A stretch of DNA of 64,000 nucleotides from Oceanimonas sp. GK1 (GCF_000243075.1 NC_016745.1:1505001-1569000); one strand, 5' to 3'; shown: positions 42,420 through 51,422, numbered from the stretch's first letter. The notes: generated from the letters alone by a model not told the origin. Made by a program: numbers and translations.

Positions 42420-43019
42420 TTAATAGGTATACACCGGCCCGATGCCCCAGCTCCATACGATGACCGAGCCGACCATGATGCACACCAGCAGAATAAGGCC
42501 GCAGGTCACGACCGAACTGGCATAGATAAAGCCGCGCTCTTCCGGAATGTGCATGATGATGGGCACACCGGAATAGAGCAGGTAGACCGAGTAGGCCAGG
42601 CCCGCCAGCCCCACCAGCATCAGGAACACCGGCTCCGGATAGAGCACCGCCAGCCCGGTCATGAACAACGGCGTGGCGGTGTAGGCGGCCAGCTCCATGC
42701 TTTGGGTAAAGGTCGGGCTGGCGCCAAAGGTTTTGGCCATCCAGTAGGTGAGATAGGCCAGGGCAAAGACGCCGCCGATAAGGGTGAAGTACATGCCCAC
42801 CGACATCACCAGCGCGCTTGGGGTGGTCATCATGATGGTGTTCTGGGTACCGAAATTCCAGCCGATGAGGGTGGCCGAAATAAAGGTGCAGACAGACGGG
42901 ATCAGGGCGATGAACGCCAGGTGTGTCAGGCTGTAGGTCAGGCTTTCATGGTGATCGTCTATGGTATGCCACTCATCCTTGGGGTGGGCATACAGACCCC
43001 AGATGTGGTTTAAAATCAT
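42420..43019 (-). CDS. YIP1 family membrane protein
   Basis: The 199-aa protein has five or so hydrophobic helices and fits the bacterial YIP1 (DUF1282-like) family. MILNHIWGLYAHPKDEW is the typical start; the in-frame upstream Met at 43034 adds five residues and looks less likely. YLTYWMAKTFGASPTFTQSMELAAYTATPLF is the family core. Function is unknown; an inner-membrane location is expected. Confidence 0.83.
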   Translation of the reverse strand: MILNHIWGLYAHPKDEWHTIDDHHESLTYSLTHLAFIALIPSVCTFISATLIGWNFGTQNTIMMTTPSALVMSVGMYFTLIGGVFALAYLTYWMAKTFGASPTFTQSMELAAYTATPLFMTGLAVLYPEPVFLMLVGLAGLAYSVYLLYSGVPIIMHIPEERGFIYASSVVTCGLILLVCIMVGSVIVWSWGIGPVYTY

Positions 43020-43425
43020 GGCTCTTTCCCCCAAATATTCCGCAGCCGGCTGGCTGAAAACGGGTGTGAGTTGAAACGAGGGTGTTCGCTTCGCCTCTGA
43101 TTAGTTATTGGTCATGCCATGACCTGCGTCAAGTTTTTCTACGTATAAACCACAATAATTAAGCGATTGCTAACATGGCCATCACGGTGGTGGCGGGTGC
43201 GCCTGTTGCCGCCAGTCAGTGGGTACCGAGACGGCCCCGCCGGCCATGGCCGGCGGGATGAGAGGTCACTCAAAAAAACGCCCGAGGTGGTGGCTTTTAA
43301 GGCAAAACGGCCTTGTTTACATAGGGGATTTTAGCGTTCTCTGATAGACTGCCCGCACTTTAAACCGCCAATAAGAAAAACAATGACTTCTGGCTGGTGC
43401 AGCTTCTGAATGGAGGCTGCTTGAT
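43020..43425. other. Intergenic region upstream of the GGDEF-EAL gene
   Basis: About 400 bases with no gene. It contains a 22-bp perfect palindrome at 43236-43257. AT-rich stretches near 43130-43170 and 43315-43345 could hold promoters for the divergent genes. Confidence 0.6.
43236..43257. repeat. 22-bp perfect palindrome
   Basis: CCCGCCGGCCA and its reverse complement TGGCCGGCGGG meet without a loop. No T-run follows, so it is probably not a terminator. Confidence 0.6.
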
Positions 43426-46074
43426 GTGCCCGGTCGTCATTTTTCGATATCCATGCTCGCAACCGTAATTCAACAGGCCATTATTTTGCTGGCCATGGGC
43501 TGGGCGCTGTCGCTCAATGTGCGCAAGGGCTGGCATAACCCCCGGCTGATGATCCTGACGTCCGGTTTCTGGTTCGGGCTGGCGACCACGGTCTGCATGA
43601 TCCAGCCCCTGACCGTGGCGCCCGGCGTTTTGCTGGATGCCCGTAACGGCGTCATGTTTGTGGCCGGGCTGTTTGCCGGCCCGCTGTCCGGTGCCCTGGC
43701 GGCCCTGATGGCCGGGGGCTTTCGGCTCTGGATCGGTGGGGACGGCGCCATCACCGGCCTCATTAATCTCTGGCTGGCGCTGTTGCTTGGCCTGGGCTTT
43801 CGCCATTGCGTGACCCAAGGCTGGCTGCAAATCCGGATCCGACACCTGTTGCCGGTGGTGTTGCTGCTTCATGCCGGTACCCTTGTTGTGGTGACGCTGC
43901 TGATGGGGCCGGAGAGCCGGCTGCTGCTGCCGGTGCACCTCTGGCCTTTTCTGGCGGTGATGGTGCCACTGACCCTGATGCTGACACATATTCTGCGGGA
44001 TGCGGAGCAGCGGCAGTGGGAGCAGGCGGCCCTGAAGGAAAGCGAGTCTCGCTTGCGGGCCATTACCGGTGCCCTGCCGGATCTGATGTTCGTGATGGAC
44101 GAGGACGGCCGTTACCTGGAGGTCATGGCTTCCCAACCCTCCCTGCTGTATCCCGTGGACGACAGCGTGATCGGCAAGCGGGTGGACGAGTTGTTCAAGG
44201 CCGAACAGGCCGAGATGTTCGTGAACTTCATTCGCGAAACCCTGACGCGGACGCACCCCCACCGCCTGGTGTATGAGCTGGAGACCTTTGAGGGCCGGCG
44301 GATTTTTGAAAGCCAGGCCCAGGCCATGGACGCTCCCCTGGATCACCGGCGCGCCGTGGTGGTGCTCACTCGGGATATCACCCAGCGGGTGCGCAATGAA
44401 ACCGAGCTGCGAATTGCGGCGGTGGCCTTTGAAAGTTTTGAAGGCATGCTGGTGACCGATGCCCAGAACCGAATCTTGCGGGTCAACCGGGCCTTTACCG
44501 ACATTACCGGCTATACCGCCGACGAGGTGATGGGTTACACCCCGGCCCTGTTCAGCTCCGGCCAGCACGGCCCCGAGTTTTACCGGCAAATGTGGCAATG
44601 CATCAACGAGCAGGGGCACTGGCAGGGGGAAATCTGCAACAAGCGCAAATCCGGCCAGGTATACCCCCAGTGGTTGTCGATCAGCGCGGTGCGCGACGAA
44701 CAGGGCACCGTCAGTCATTATGTGGCCTCCATTACCGACATTACCCAGCGCAAGAAGGATGCAGAGCGCATCAATCACCTGGCGTTTTATGATGGGGTGA
44801 CCGGCCTGCCCAACCGCCGCTCTCTCAATGAACGTATTCGGCAGCATCAGGACGACCGTCACGGCGCCGGGCTGGTGTTTATCGATCTCGACAACTTCAA
44901 GGACATCAACGACCTCTGGGGCCTGGCGGTGGGAGATCAGCTGTTGCTGCAGGCGGCCCAGCGGCTGAACAAGTCGCTGCGGGAGCAGGACATGGTGGCG
45001 CGGCTGGGGGGGGACGAGTTTGTGGTGCTGTTGACCGGCCTGCCACGGGATCGCAACCGCGCTGCCGCCCTGCTGGAGCAAACCGGCCATCGCTTGCTGG
45101 CGTTGCTGGAGCAGCCGTATGTGCACGAGAATCATATGTTGCGCTGCAGCGCCAGCATGGGAGTGGTGTTGCTGGAAAACAGCGAGCTGGCGCCCGATGA
45201 GCTGGTGCAGCAGGCGGAGCTGGCCATGTATGACGCCAAGCGCGGCGGCAAGGGCAAGCTGCGGTTCTTCGATCCTCGCATGCAGGAAGTGGTGGCGCAG
45301 CGACTGCGCCTGGAAGAGGACATTTTACGCGGCCTGGAAGCCGAGGAATTCAGGGCGCATTTTCAGCCCCAGTTCGACTTTCAGGGGCACATGATCGGCG
45401 CCGAAGCCCTGGTGCGCTGGTACCATCCCGAGCGGGGCGTGCTGGCGCCCGGCGCCTTTATTGCCGTGGCCGATGAAGCCGGCCTGATGAACCGCATCGA
45501 TCGCATGGTGCTGACCCAGTCCTGCCGGCAAATGGCGGCCTGGGCGCGGCTGCCGGCGTTTCGCGATTTTACCCTGTCGGTCAACATCAGTGCCGCCCGG
45601 CTGTATCAGGCGGAATTTATTGAAGACGTGCTGGCCATTTTTGAGCAGACCGGGGTCAGTCCGACGGCGATCAAGCTGGAAATTACCGAATCCATGCTGC
45701 TGGATGACATGCCCACCGCCATTGCCCGCATGCAGACCCTGAAAGCCCACGGTGTCCGCTTTGCCATTGATGATTTTGGTACCGGCTATTCCTCCCTGCT
45801 GTATCTGCAGCAGTTACCCTTGGATCAGCTCAAGATCGATCAGTCTTTTGTGCGCGCCCTGCCTGCCGATGAAAACAGCCTGAGTATCATTCAGGCCATC
45901 GTCGCCATGGCCCACAGCCTGAAGCTGGAAGTGATCGCGGAAGGGGTGGAAACCGAGGCCCAGCGCCAGTTGCTGCATCAGCACGGCTGCCACCACTATC
46001 AGGGGTACCTGCTGTCCCGTCCCGAGCCCGCCGAGGTGGTGGAGGCCATGCTGGCCGAGCGCCTCTGCTCTTAA
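43426..46074 (+). CDS. Membrane PAS-GGDEF-EAL cyclic di-GMP enzyme
   Basis: The 882-aa protein starts with a 5TM-LYT-type membrane sensor (about residues 10-190, with GVMFVAGLFAGPLSGALAALMAGGFRLW in the core). Two PAS domains (about 205-320 and 330-450), a GGDEF domain (LGGDEFVVLL near residue 528) and an EAL domain follow. The EAL part has EALVRW (near 658), SVNISA, EITESML, DDFGTGYSS, KIDQSF and AEGVET, so all catalytic residues seem present. It may switch between synthesis and hydrolysis of c-di-GMP. The GTG start has GGAGG nine bases upstream; ATG 43453 is an alternative. Its stop overlaps that of the next gene. Confidence 0.9.
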   Translation: MPGRHFSISMLATVIQQAIILLAMGWALSLNVRKGWHNPRLMILTSGFWFGLATTVCMIQPLTVAPGVLLDARNGVMFVAGLFAGPLSGALAALMAGGFRLWIGGDGAITGLINLWLALLLGLGFRHCVTQGWLQIRIRHLLPVVLLLHAGTLVVVTLLMGPESRLLLPVHLWPFLAVMVPLTLMLTHILRDAEQRQWEQAALKESESRLRAITGALPDLMFVMDEDGRYLEVMASQPSLLYPVDDSVIGKRVDELFKAEQAEMFVNFIRETLTRTHPHRLVYELETFEGRRIFESQAQAMDAPLDHRRAVVVLTRDITQRVRNETELRIAAVAFESFEGMLVTDAQNRILRVNRAFTDITGYTADEVMGYTPALFSSGQHGPEFYRQMWQCINEQGHWQGEICNKRKSGQVYPQWLSISAVRDEQGTVSHYVASITDITQRKKDAERINHLAFYDGVTGLPNRRSLNERIRQHQDDRHGAGLVFIDLDNFKDINDLWGLAVGDQLLLQAAQRLNKSLREQDMVARLGGDEFVVLLTGLPRDRNRAAALLEQTGHRLLALLEQPYVHENHMLRCSASMGVVLLENSELAPDELVQQAELAMYDAKRGGKGKLRFFDPRMQEVVAQRLRLEEDILRGLEAEEFRAHFQPQFDFQGHMIGAEALVRWYHPERGVLAPGAFIAVADEAGLMNRIDRMVLTQSCRQMAAWARLPAFRDFTLSVNISAARLYQAEFIEDVLAIFEQTGVSPTAIKLEITESMLLDDMPTAIARMQTLKAHGVRFAIDDFGTGYSSLLYLQQLPLDQLKIDQSFVRALPADENSLSIIQAIVAMAHSLKLEVIAEGVETEAQRQLLHQHGCHHYQGYLLSRPEPAEVVEAMLAERLCS

Positions 46075-47642
46075 AGCGTTTCGCTGAGGATCACTCGGTT
46101 GCGGCCTTCGCGTTTGGCCTGGTAGAGGGCGCGGTCGGCCTGCTTTAATACCTGGCCAATGGCCGTGCCGGTCTCGGGCCAGTGGGCAATGCCCAGAGAC
46201 AGGGTAATGTGGCCGACCCCGGTGATGGCCATGTTGGCCACGTGTCTGCGCAGGCGCTCGGCTACCTCGCGGGCGTTGTTGGCGGAGGTGGCGGGAAGAA
46301 AGATCATGAATTCCTCGCCGCCGCTGCGGCACAGGGTATCGCCCCGGCGCGCCTGCTCCTGCATCACTTTGGCCAGGGTCTGAATGACCAGATCACCGGT
46401 ATCGTGGCCGAACGTGTCATTGACCTGCTTGAAGTGGTCAATATCCAGCGCGATCACCGAAAATGGCGTCTTTTCCTGCTCATAGCTGTCCAGCACATGC
46501 TGCATGCCCCGGCGGTTGAGCAGGCCGGTGAGGGTATCGGTGTGGCTGTCGGTATGCAGCTTGTTGATGCGCTCATTGAGCAGGCCAATGCCCCGCAAAA
46601 TGGCCCGCTTGAGCTGGGCCGCCTCAAAATACCAGGAGCGTACGCCGGAAATATCGGCCTGTGCGCTTTGCTTGTTCATCAGGCCGGCGGAGGTAGCCAG
46701 CTGCCATAAGGGACGGGAGATAAACAGCGCCGACAACCAGATCCCTGCCAGGGTCAGCAGCCCTACGGGAAGGCTTTTCAGCACCACGCTCAGCAGATGT
46801 TCGTTTATGCCCGCCAGAGTAGCGGCCTTGGGTCGTTGTACCACTATGCCCCAGCCGGTGCTGGCCACCGGCGCAAAACCGGCGAGCATGTCGATGCCTT
46901 GGGAGTTGACCACGTGATGGGCATATTCCCGGCCCTGGAGCACTTCCTCGATGGCGTTGTTCCCGCTGATGCGTTCGCCGATACGGGTGGCCTCCGGGTG
47001 GTAAATCAGGGTCTGGTGACGGTCAACCACATACAGGTAGGAGCCGTCCTGGTAGTAGTGTTTGCCGAGCAGCTCTCCCAGAATGTTGCTTTGTTGCAGA
47101 TAGATGGTGCCGGCGATATAGCCGAGATAGTCGCCGTTGGCGGCAAACACCGGATGGGAGAGGCTGACGATATAGTTGCCGGACGGAGACACAAAGGGAT
47201 CGGTGATCAGGGGCTTTTTCGCCTCCAACGACTGCCGGGCACGGGTGGAGGTAAGCTTGAATCCCTTCATGTTCAGGGTATCGGGGGAGGTGGCCAGGAC
47301 CACGCCGGCGGCGTTGACCACCACCACGGAGTTGAAGGTATTGCTCTGTGCATGCAGCCGCCGGGCCTCCGCCATCAGCGCCGGTTCGTCAGCCATTTTC
47401 GTGACCAGTTCAGTGGCACTGTAAGCCAGTTGCTGACGGGTGGACTGAATAAAGCTCTCGGTCATTTCCGCCAGCTTGGCCGCGTACACCCGGTTGGCTT
47501 CCAGGGTGTTGTTGATAAGCAGGGTGCGCTGTACCTCGTAGGTGGCATAGAAGCTGTTGCACAGGGTGATCACCACGCTGAAGATGGCCATGGCCAGCAT
47601 CAGGTTGCGAAGGTTGAGCCGGGGCAGCGGGCTGGATGACAT
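46071..47642 (-). CDS. Diguanylate cyclase with periplasmic Cache-type sensor
   Basis: The 523-aa protein has an N-terminal membrane helix (LMLAMAIFSVVITLCNSFYA), a periplasmic double-Cache-like domain (about residues 45-280, with ITDPFVSPSGNYIVSLSHPV), a second membrane helix, and a C-terminal GGDEF domain. The active loop is RSGGEEFMIFLP near residue 440, with the RRGD inhibitory site five residues before it, so it should be active and feedback-inhibited. I chose the Met at 47642 (MSSSPLPRLNLRN); an upstream extension to 47726 does not look like a signal anchor. It is convergent with the GGDEF-EAL gene. Confidence 0.9.
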   Translation of the reverse strand: MSSSPLPRLNLRNLMLAMAIFSVVITLCNSFYATYEVQRTLLINNTLEANRVYAAKLAEMTESFIQSTRQQLAYSATELVTKMADEPALMAEARRLHAQSNTFNSVVVVNAAGVVLATSPDTLNMKGFKLTSTRARQSLEAKKPLITDPFVSPSGNYIVSLSHPVFAANGDYLGYIAGTIYLQQSNILGELLGKHYYQDGSYLYVVDRHQTLIYHPEATRIGERISGNNAIEEVLQGREYAHHVVNSQGIDMLAGFAPVASTGWGIVVQRPKAATLAGINEHLLSVVLKSLPVGLLTLAGIWLSALFISRPLWQLATSAGLMNKQSAQADISGVRSWYFEAAQLKRAILRGIGLLNERINKLHTDSHTDTLTGLLNRRGMQHVLDSYEQEKTPFSVIALDIDHFKQVNDTFGHDTGDLVIQTLAKVMQEQARRGDTLCRSGGEEFMIFLPATSANNAREVAERLRRHVANMAITGVGHITLSLGIAHWPETGTAIGQVLKQADRALYQAKREGRNRVILSETL

Positions 47643-47743
47643 GAATACAGAACCTGGAAACGGGGGAGTGGTGTGCCTGATGGCAAATTGTTCGTAATAG
47701 TAATGAAATTTAACCGCCATGACCACCGCCCGGGCCGGCCGCG

Positions 47744-48673
47744 TCAGACTGAAGTTGCCGTGTTATCAAACACATCCCAGCGGGGCGGGTCGCCGAAGTA
47801 GCCGTCGATAAAGTCAAGAAAACAGGTGACCTTGCTGGCCTGCAGTTTGCGATGGGCATAGACCGCATACAGCCCCATGGGAGCCGGTTCGTACTCAGGC
47901 AGCAGGATCTGCAACCGGCCGTCGGCGATGGCCTCACCGGCGATAAAGGTGGGCTGAATGGTGATGCCGGCGCCGGCAATGGCGGCCTTTACCAGCATCT
48001 CTCCGTTGTTGCTGATCAAGCTTCCGCTCTGTTCCCGCCCTTCGGCCTCGAGCCATTCATGTAATTGCGGCAGGCTGGCACCGTCTTCCATGTAGTGATA
48101 GCGCAGATAGCGGTGCCCCTTCAGATCTGCCGGTTGGCGGGGGGTACCGTGGCGGGCCAGGTAGGCGGGGGAAGCGCACACCACCAGCCGGACGGGGGCA
48201 ATGCGCCGGGCGATAAGCGACGAGCTTTTCAGGTGGCCAATACGCAGGGCGATATCAAAGCCTTCTTCCACGATGTCCACCTTGCGGTCGTTCAGTTGCA
48301 GGTCAACCCCCACGGCCGGAAACGCACCTTGAAAATCGCACAAGAGCGGGGCCAGGTGCAGGGTAGCAAAAGAGACCGGCGCACTGATGCGTAATTGCCC
48401 CTGTGCACTTTGCTGCAGGTTACCCAGCTGGTTTTCCATGTCGTCGATATCATCCAGGATCTGCTGGGCATGCTGCACAAAGCGCGTGCCGGCTTCGGTC
48501 AGGTGCACTCTGCGGGTGGTGCGGTTGAGCAGGCGCACGCCCAGCCGCTCTTCCAGCCGGGACACCTGTTTGCTGATCTGTTGGGGGGAGGTGTTCAACC
48601 GCCGGGCGGCGTGGGTAAAACCGCCTTCGGTGGTGACGGCAACAAAGGCACGCATGGCGTCGATACGATCCAT
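47744..48673 (-). CDS. LysR-family transcriptional regulator
   Basis: The 309-aa regulator has the N-terminal winged helix (MDRIDAMRAFVAVTTEGGFT then LNTSPQQISKQVSRLEERLG) and a LysR effector domain. I chose the Met at 48673, standard for the family; the longer frame to 48733 runs through the palindrome. It is divergent from doxX/DODA and is the likely regulator of that pair and itself. The ligand is unknown; such pairs often respond to quinones or aromatics. Confidence 0.9.
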   Translation of the reverse strand: MDRIDAMRAFVAVTTEGGFTHAARRLNTSPQQISKQVSRLEERLGVRLLNRTTRRVHLTEAGTRFVQHAQQILDDIDDMENQLGNLQQSAQGQLRISAPVSFATLHLAPLLCDFQGAFPAVGVDLQLNDRKVDIVEEGFDIALRIGHLKSSSLIARRIAPVRLVVCASPAYLARHGTPRQPADLKGHRYLRYHYMEDGASLPQLHEWLEAEGREQSGSLISNNGEMLVKAAIAGAGITIQPTFIAGEAIADGRLQILLPEYEPAPMGLYAVYAHRKLQASKVTCFLDFIDGYFGDPPRWDVFDNTATSV

Positions 48674-48703
48674 AGCAGGGCTCCGCAAAAGTGACAGAAT
48701 TAT

Positions 48704-48726
48704 ATTATCAACAATACGTTGATAAT
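48704..48726. promoter_or_regulatory. LysR-type operator (9-5-9 palindrome)
   Basis: Perfect arms ATTATCAAC and GTTGATAAT flank AATAC, in the divergent region 30 bp upstream of the LysR start. It contains the T-N11-A pattern expected for LysR regulators. Confidence 0.75.
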
Positions 48727-48835
48727 TACTCAATGAAGTCGCTGTTTTTGTTTTTATTCGATGAGATTAAGCTGGTTTCACTTTCCGGCAAGGCAACCGG
48801 TTCCACGCATCACATCGATTTACGAGGGCAATATC

Positions 48836-49303
48836 ATGGCTTCACAATTTGTACGTAACCTGCTTGATTCCAACGGTGGTTATGCCGCCCTGGCGCTGCG
48901 CCTGCCAGTGGGCGCCATCCTGGCGGCCCATGGCGCCCAGAAACTGTTCGGCTGGTTTGGCGGCTACGGACTGGACGGCACCGGCCAGTGGATGGCCAGC
49001 ATTGGCCTGGCGCCGGGCTACCTGATGGCGCTGCTGGCCGGCAGTGCCGAATTCTTTGGCGGCCTGGCGCTGGTGTTGGGGCTGCTGACCCGTCCGGCGG
49101 CCCTGGTGTCGGCCTTTACCATGCTGGTGGCCATCTTCAGTGTTCACATTGGCAACGGCCTGTTCATGTCGAACAACGGTTACGAATATGCGCTCGCGCT
49201 CTTTGCCGCCACCCTGGCCCTGGGCATTCAGGGGGCCGGCCACTTCTCCCTGGACCAGCGCCTGCAGGCGACCCTGGGCAAGGTCCGGAGTTCCGCAGCC
49301 TGA
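48836..49303 (+). CDS. DoxX family membrane protein
   Basis: The 155-aa protein has four hydrophobic helices, with LRLPVGAILAAHGAQKLFGWFGG near the N terminus and AGSAEFFGGLALVLGLLTRPAA in the middle, typical of DoxX/YphA. The start at 48836 is preceded by GAGGGC. Related proteins are quinone-linked membrane redox subunits; the activity here is unknown. It is cotranscribed with the dioxygenase 53 bp downstream and divergent from LysR. Confidence 0.88.
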   Translation: MASQFVRNLLDSNGGYAALALRLPVGAILAAHGAQKLFGWFGGYGLDGTGQWMASIGLAPGYLMALLAGSAEFFGGLALVLGLLTRPAALVSAFTMLVAIFSVHIGNGLFMSNNGYEYALALFAATLALGIQGAGHFSLDQRLQATLGKVRSSAA

Positions 49304-49356
49304 GGCCGGCCCTCCGGCCTGCCATGATGACTGTATCTATCCTGGGAGAAACCAGC

Positions 49357-50169
49357 ATGAGCAAGACGACTGATATTCTTTTTATTTCCCATGGCGGTGG
49401 CCCCATGCCGCTGCTGGGAGACCCGGATCATCAGGAAATGGTGAATACCCTGCAGGCCCTGGCCGGCAAACTGGAAAGGCCGTCGGCCATTCTGGTGATC
49501 AGCGCCCACTGGGAGGCCCGGGTGCCGACCGTCACCTCCGGGGCCACCCCTGGCCTGATCTACGATTATTACGGTTTTCCGCCCGAGTCCTATTCCATCC
49601 GTTATCCCTGTCCTGGCGAGCCAGCACTGGCACACCGGATTTGTCAGGCATTGCAGGAGGCCGGCATTCCGGCCAGCGAGGACGAGCAACGGGGTTATGA
49701 CCATGGTCTCTTTGTGCCCCTCAAGCTGATGTATCCGGAGGCGGACATTCCCTGTGTGCAGTTGTCACTGGTGGACAGTCTCGATGCCAGAACCCATGTT
49801 GCCATTGGCCGGGCCTTGCGGTCACTGGACGAGGATAACCTGCTGGTGATCGGATCCGGCTTTTCGTTTCACAATATGCGCGCGTTTTTTGCGCCGGAAA
49901 CACCGGAGATCCGTGCCAGTAACCTGGCCTTTGAAGACTGGCTGGAAGACACCTGCTCAAATCAGAACATGGACGAAAGCGAGCGCTGCCGCCGTCTGAT
50001 TGACTGGGAACAGGCTCCCCATGCCCGCTTTTGCCATCCCCGGGAGGAGCACCTGTTGCCGCTGCATGTCTGTTATGGCCTGGCCGGCAAGGCCAGCGAC
50101 GAGCATCTTTCCGCCACCATACTGCGAAAGCGCTCGGGCATGTTTTACTGGCAGAGAAAAATGGATTGA
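49357..50169 (+). CDS. DODA-type extradiol ring-opening dioxygenase (YgiD-like)
   Basis: The 270-aa class III extradiol dioxygenase is like E. coli YgiD (4,5-DOPA dioxygenase). Candidate metal/acid-base histidines are H12 (FISHGGGP), H51 (SAHWE), H116 (RGYDHGLFVPL) and the REEHLLPLHV pair. It would cleave catechol-type substrates with Zn or Fe. GGGAGA lies nine bases before the ATG. Partnered with doxX under the LysR gene, it may form a detoxification unit for aromatic or quinone compounds (inference). Confidence 0.87.
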   Translation: MSKTTDILFISHGGGPMPLLGDPDHQEMVNTLQALAGKLERPSAILVISAHWEARVPTVTSGATPGLIYDYYGFPPESYSIRYPCPGEPALAHRICQALQEAGIPASEDEQRGYDHGLFVPLKLMYPEADIPCVQLSLVDSLDARTHVAIGRALRSLDEDNLLVIGSGFSFHNMRAFFAPETPEIRASNLAFEDWLEDTCSNQNMDESERCRRLIDWEQAPHARFCHPREEHLLPLHVCYGLAGKASDEHLSATILRKRSGMFYWQRKMD

Positions 50170-50186
50170 GGTGGGAGGAAAAACAG

Positions 50187-50210
50187 CCCTTAAATGCGTT
50201 TCAGGTATGA
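50187..50210 (+). repeat. Direct repeat flanking the accessory island, left copy
   Basis: A 24-bp sequence CCCTTAAATGCGTTTCAGGTATGA begins 17 bp after the dioxygenase stop. Its partner at 57557-57580 is identical at 22 of 24 positions, with TGCGTTTCAGGTATGA exact. Between them lie the toxin pair and hsdRMS. Possible attachment site remnant. Confidence 0.7.
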
Positions 50211-50376
50211 AGGTGCGTAACAAAGGCACTCTATCATCAAAATCTGGGTCACAGTAAAGGGGCCTGGCACTGTGGCTGCTATGCTTGGCTTATGGTCGCA
50301 CTGGCGTATAATGTGTGGCTCAGTAAACAGGTAAATTACATGATTTTTTAACCTGTTGATTATTAAGAGGTTTGTT

Positions 50377-50940
50377 GTGATAGAGATACTGACCGCTGCG
50401 AGTCTCTCGCTATGCTTAACCGGCATCAAACAGGATGCCCACCAGCTGATCAAGGTGGGTAATCGGGTTGTGGGTGCGGCAGATTCTTCCATGCAGACAG
50501 CCTCACCCGCAGTGTCTGCTCAGCAGGCGCTGGCCGATGACGTCGTTAACGCCGCCGGCGCCCTTCAATCAAACCTTTCTGTGCTGGCTGCAAGAGTAGC
50601 TGATATGGACGATATAGATGAGTCCGAACTTGATGCCGCACTCAAGCTGGTGTCCAGCGCTGCTTTGCAGTTTGCCGGCCAGGTTGAATACATACAGACC
50701 GAGCTGGAGCTAAACGCCTCTCCTGAGGCGAGCATGGCGGATACGACCGTGCTGAACTCGATTATAAGAGTGCGTAATCAGTTTGAAGACCTCTATGTGG
50801 TGCTCAAACAATTCAGGGAAGATGACCCTTTAGAGTCTGGCGCATTTTTTGCCAGCAAAGACCAGGCGTTGGCGGTGTCTGTAAAAGGGTTGATGGCCTT
50901 GGGCTTGAGTGGCGATGAAGCCAGAGAGCTGGTCCACTAA
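50377..50940 (+). CDS. Unknown protein paired with YafO toxin, candidate antitoxin
   Basis: The 187-aa protein was not recognised. It is acidic and Ala-rich, starts with a hydrophobic stretch (IEILTAASLSLCLTG), has an Ala/Asp-rich middle likely to be helical, and ends with SIIRVRNQFEDLYVVLKQ and a LMALGLSGDEARELV helix. The GTG start at 50377 has AAGAGG seven bases before it. The toxin ATG starts five bases after its stop, so the two are translationally coupled. It does not resemble the Phd-like YafN antitoxin (about 97 aa). Antitoxin role is inferred from position only. Confidence 0.6.
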   Translation: MIEILTAASLSLCLTGIKQDAHQLIKVGNRVVGAADSSMQTASPAVSAQQALADDVVNAAGALQSNLSVLAARVADMDDIDESELDAALKLVSSAALQFAGQVEYIQTELELNASPEASMADTTVLNSIIRVRNQFEDLYVVLKQFREDDPLESGAFFASKDQALAVSVKGLMALGLSGDEARELVH

Positions 50941-50945
50941 GCTGC

Positions 50946-51362
50946 ATGTCTGCCAGCATTGTTTTGCCTTCTGTTGAACTGCACGTTTCCCTGATTGAAG
51001 CGCTTGGCCAGGAAGAAGCCGAGCGCCTGAAAAGTCTCTTTTTTGCCTACAAGGCAGATCACCGGCCAGAAACCTTTGGCAGAGACGTCCCCTTTGACTG
51101 GCCTGCTCATGTTGCCCAATCTGAACTCCGGCATATTCATCTGCTTTCCGATGAGCAGATTACGCGCTACAAACGATTGGGTATTCGCAGGCAAATTAAA
51201 CAGACCAGTGATATGTTTCTGGTTTACGTCCAGCATCTGACCCAACGACATCGCTATTTATTGATAGCTGTTATCCCCGAGCCGGCTCATGAGCGTTGTC
51301 GTCGTCAGCTGACCAGACTGCCGGGCTATGCCGATATTGCCGAAGCGTTTCATTCTTCCTGA
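50946..51362 (+). CDS. YafO-family type II toxin
   Basis: The 138-aa protein has the YafO core: TFGRDVPFDWP, ELRHIHLL, QTSDMFLVYVQ, YLLIAVIPEPAHERC and the end IAEAFHSS, which line up with E. coli YafO in the same order. YafO is a ribosome-dependent mRNA interferase that stops growth. No good Shine-Dalgarno sequence is seen; translation likely depends on the upstream gene. The pair is convergent with hsdS. Confidence 0.82.
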   Translation: MSASIVLPSVELHVSLIEALGQEEAERLKSLFFAYKADHRPETFGRDVPFDWPAHVAQSELRHIHLLSDEQITRYKRLGIRRQIKQTSDMFLVYVQHLTQRHRYLLIAVIPEPAHERCRRQLTRLPGYADIAEAFHSS

Positions 51363-51385
51363 CGATATTCAGACGCAGAGCAAGA

Positions 51386-51410
51386 AAAAGCCCCTCACTG
51401 AACGGGGCTT
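51386..51410 (-). terminator. Terminator after hsdS
   Basis: A 7-bp stem (AAGCCCC / GGGGCTT) with a 9-base loop lies between the toxin and hsdS. On the minus strand it runs into TTTTTCTTG, so it mainly serves hsdS. Confidence 0.8.
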
Positions 51411-51422
51411 GGAAGAGAGCTA

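Noticed and set aside
43360-45135. 591-codon minus-strand frame opposite the PAS-GGDEF-EAL gene
   Set aside because: Antisense shadow with His/Gln/Pro-rich composition; the plus-strand frame contains all catalytic motifs.
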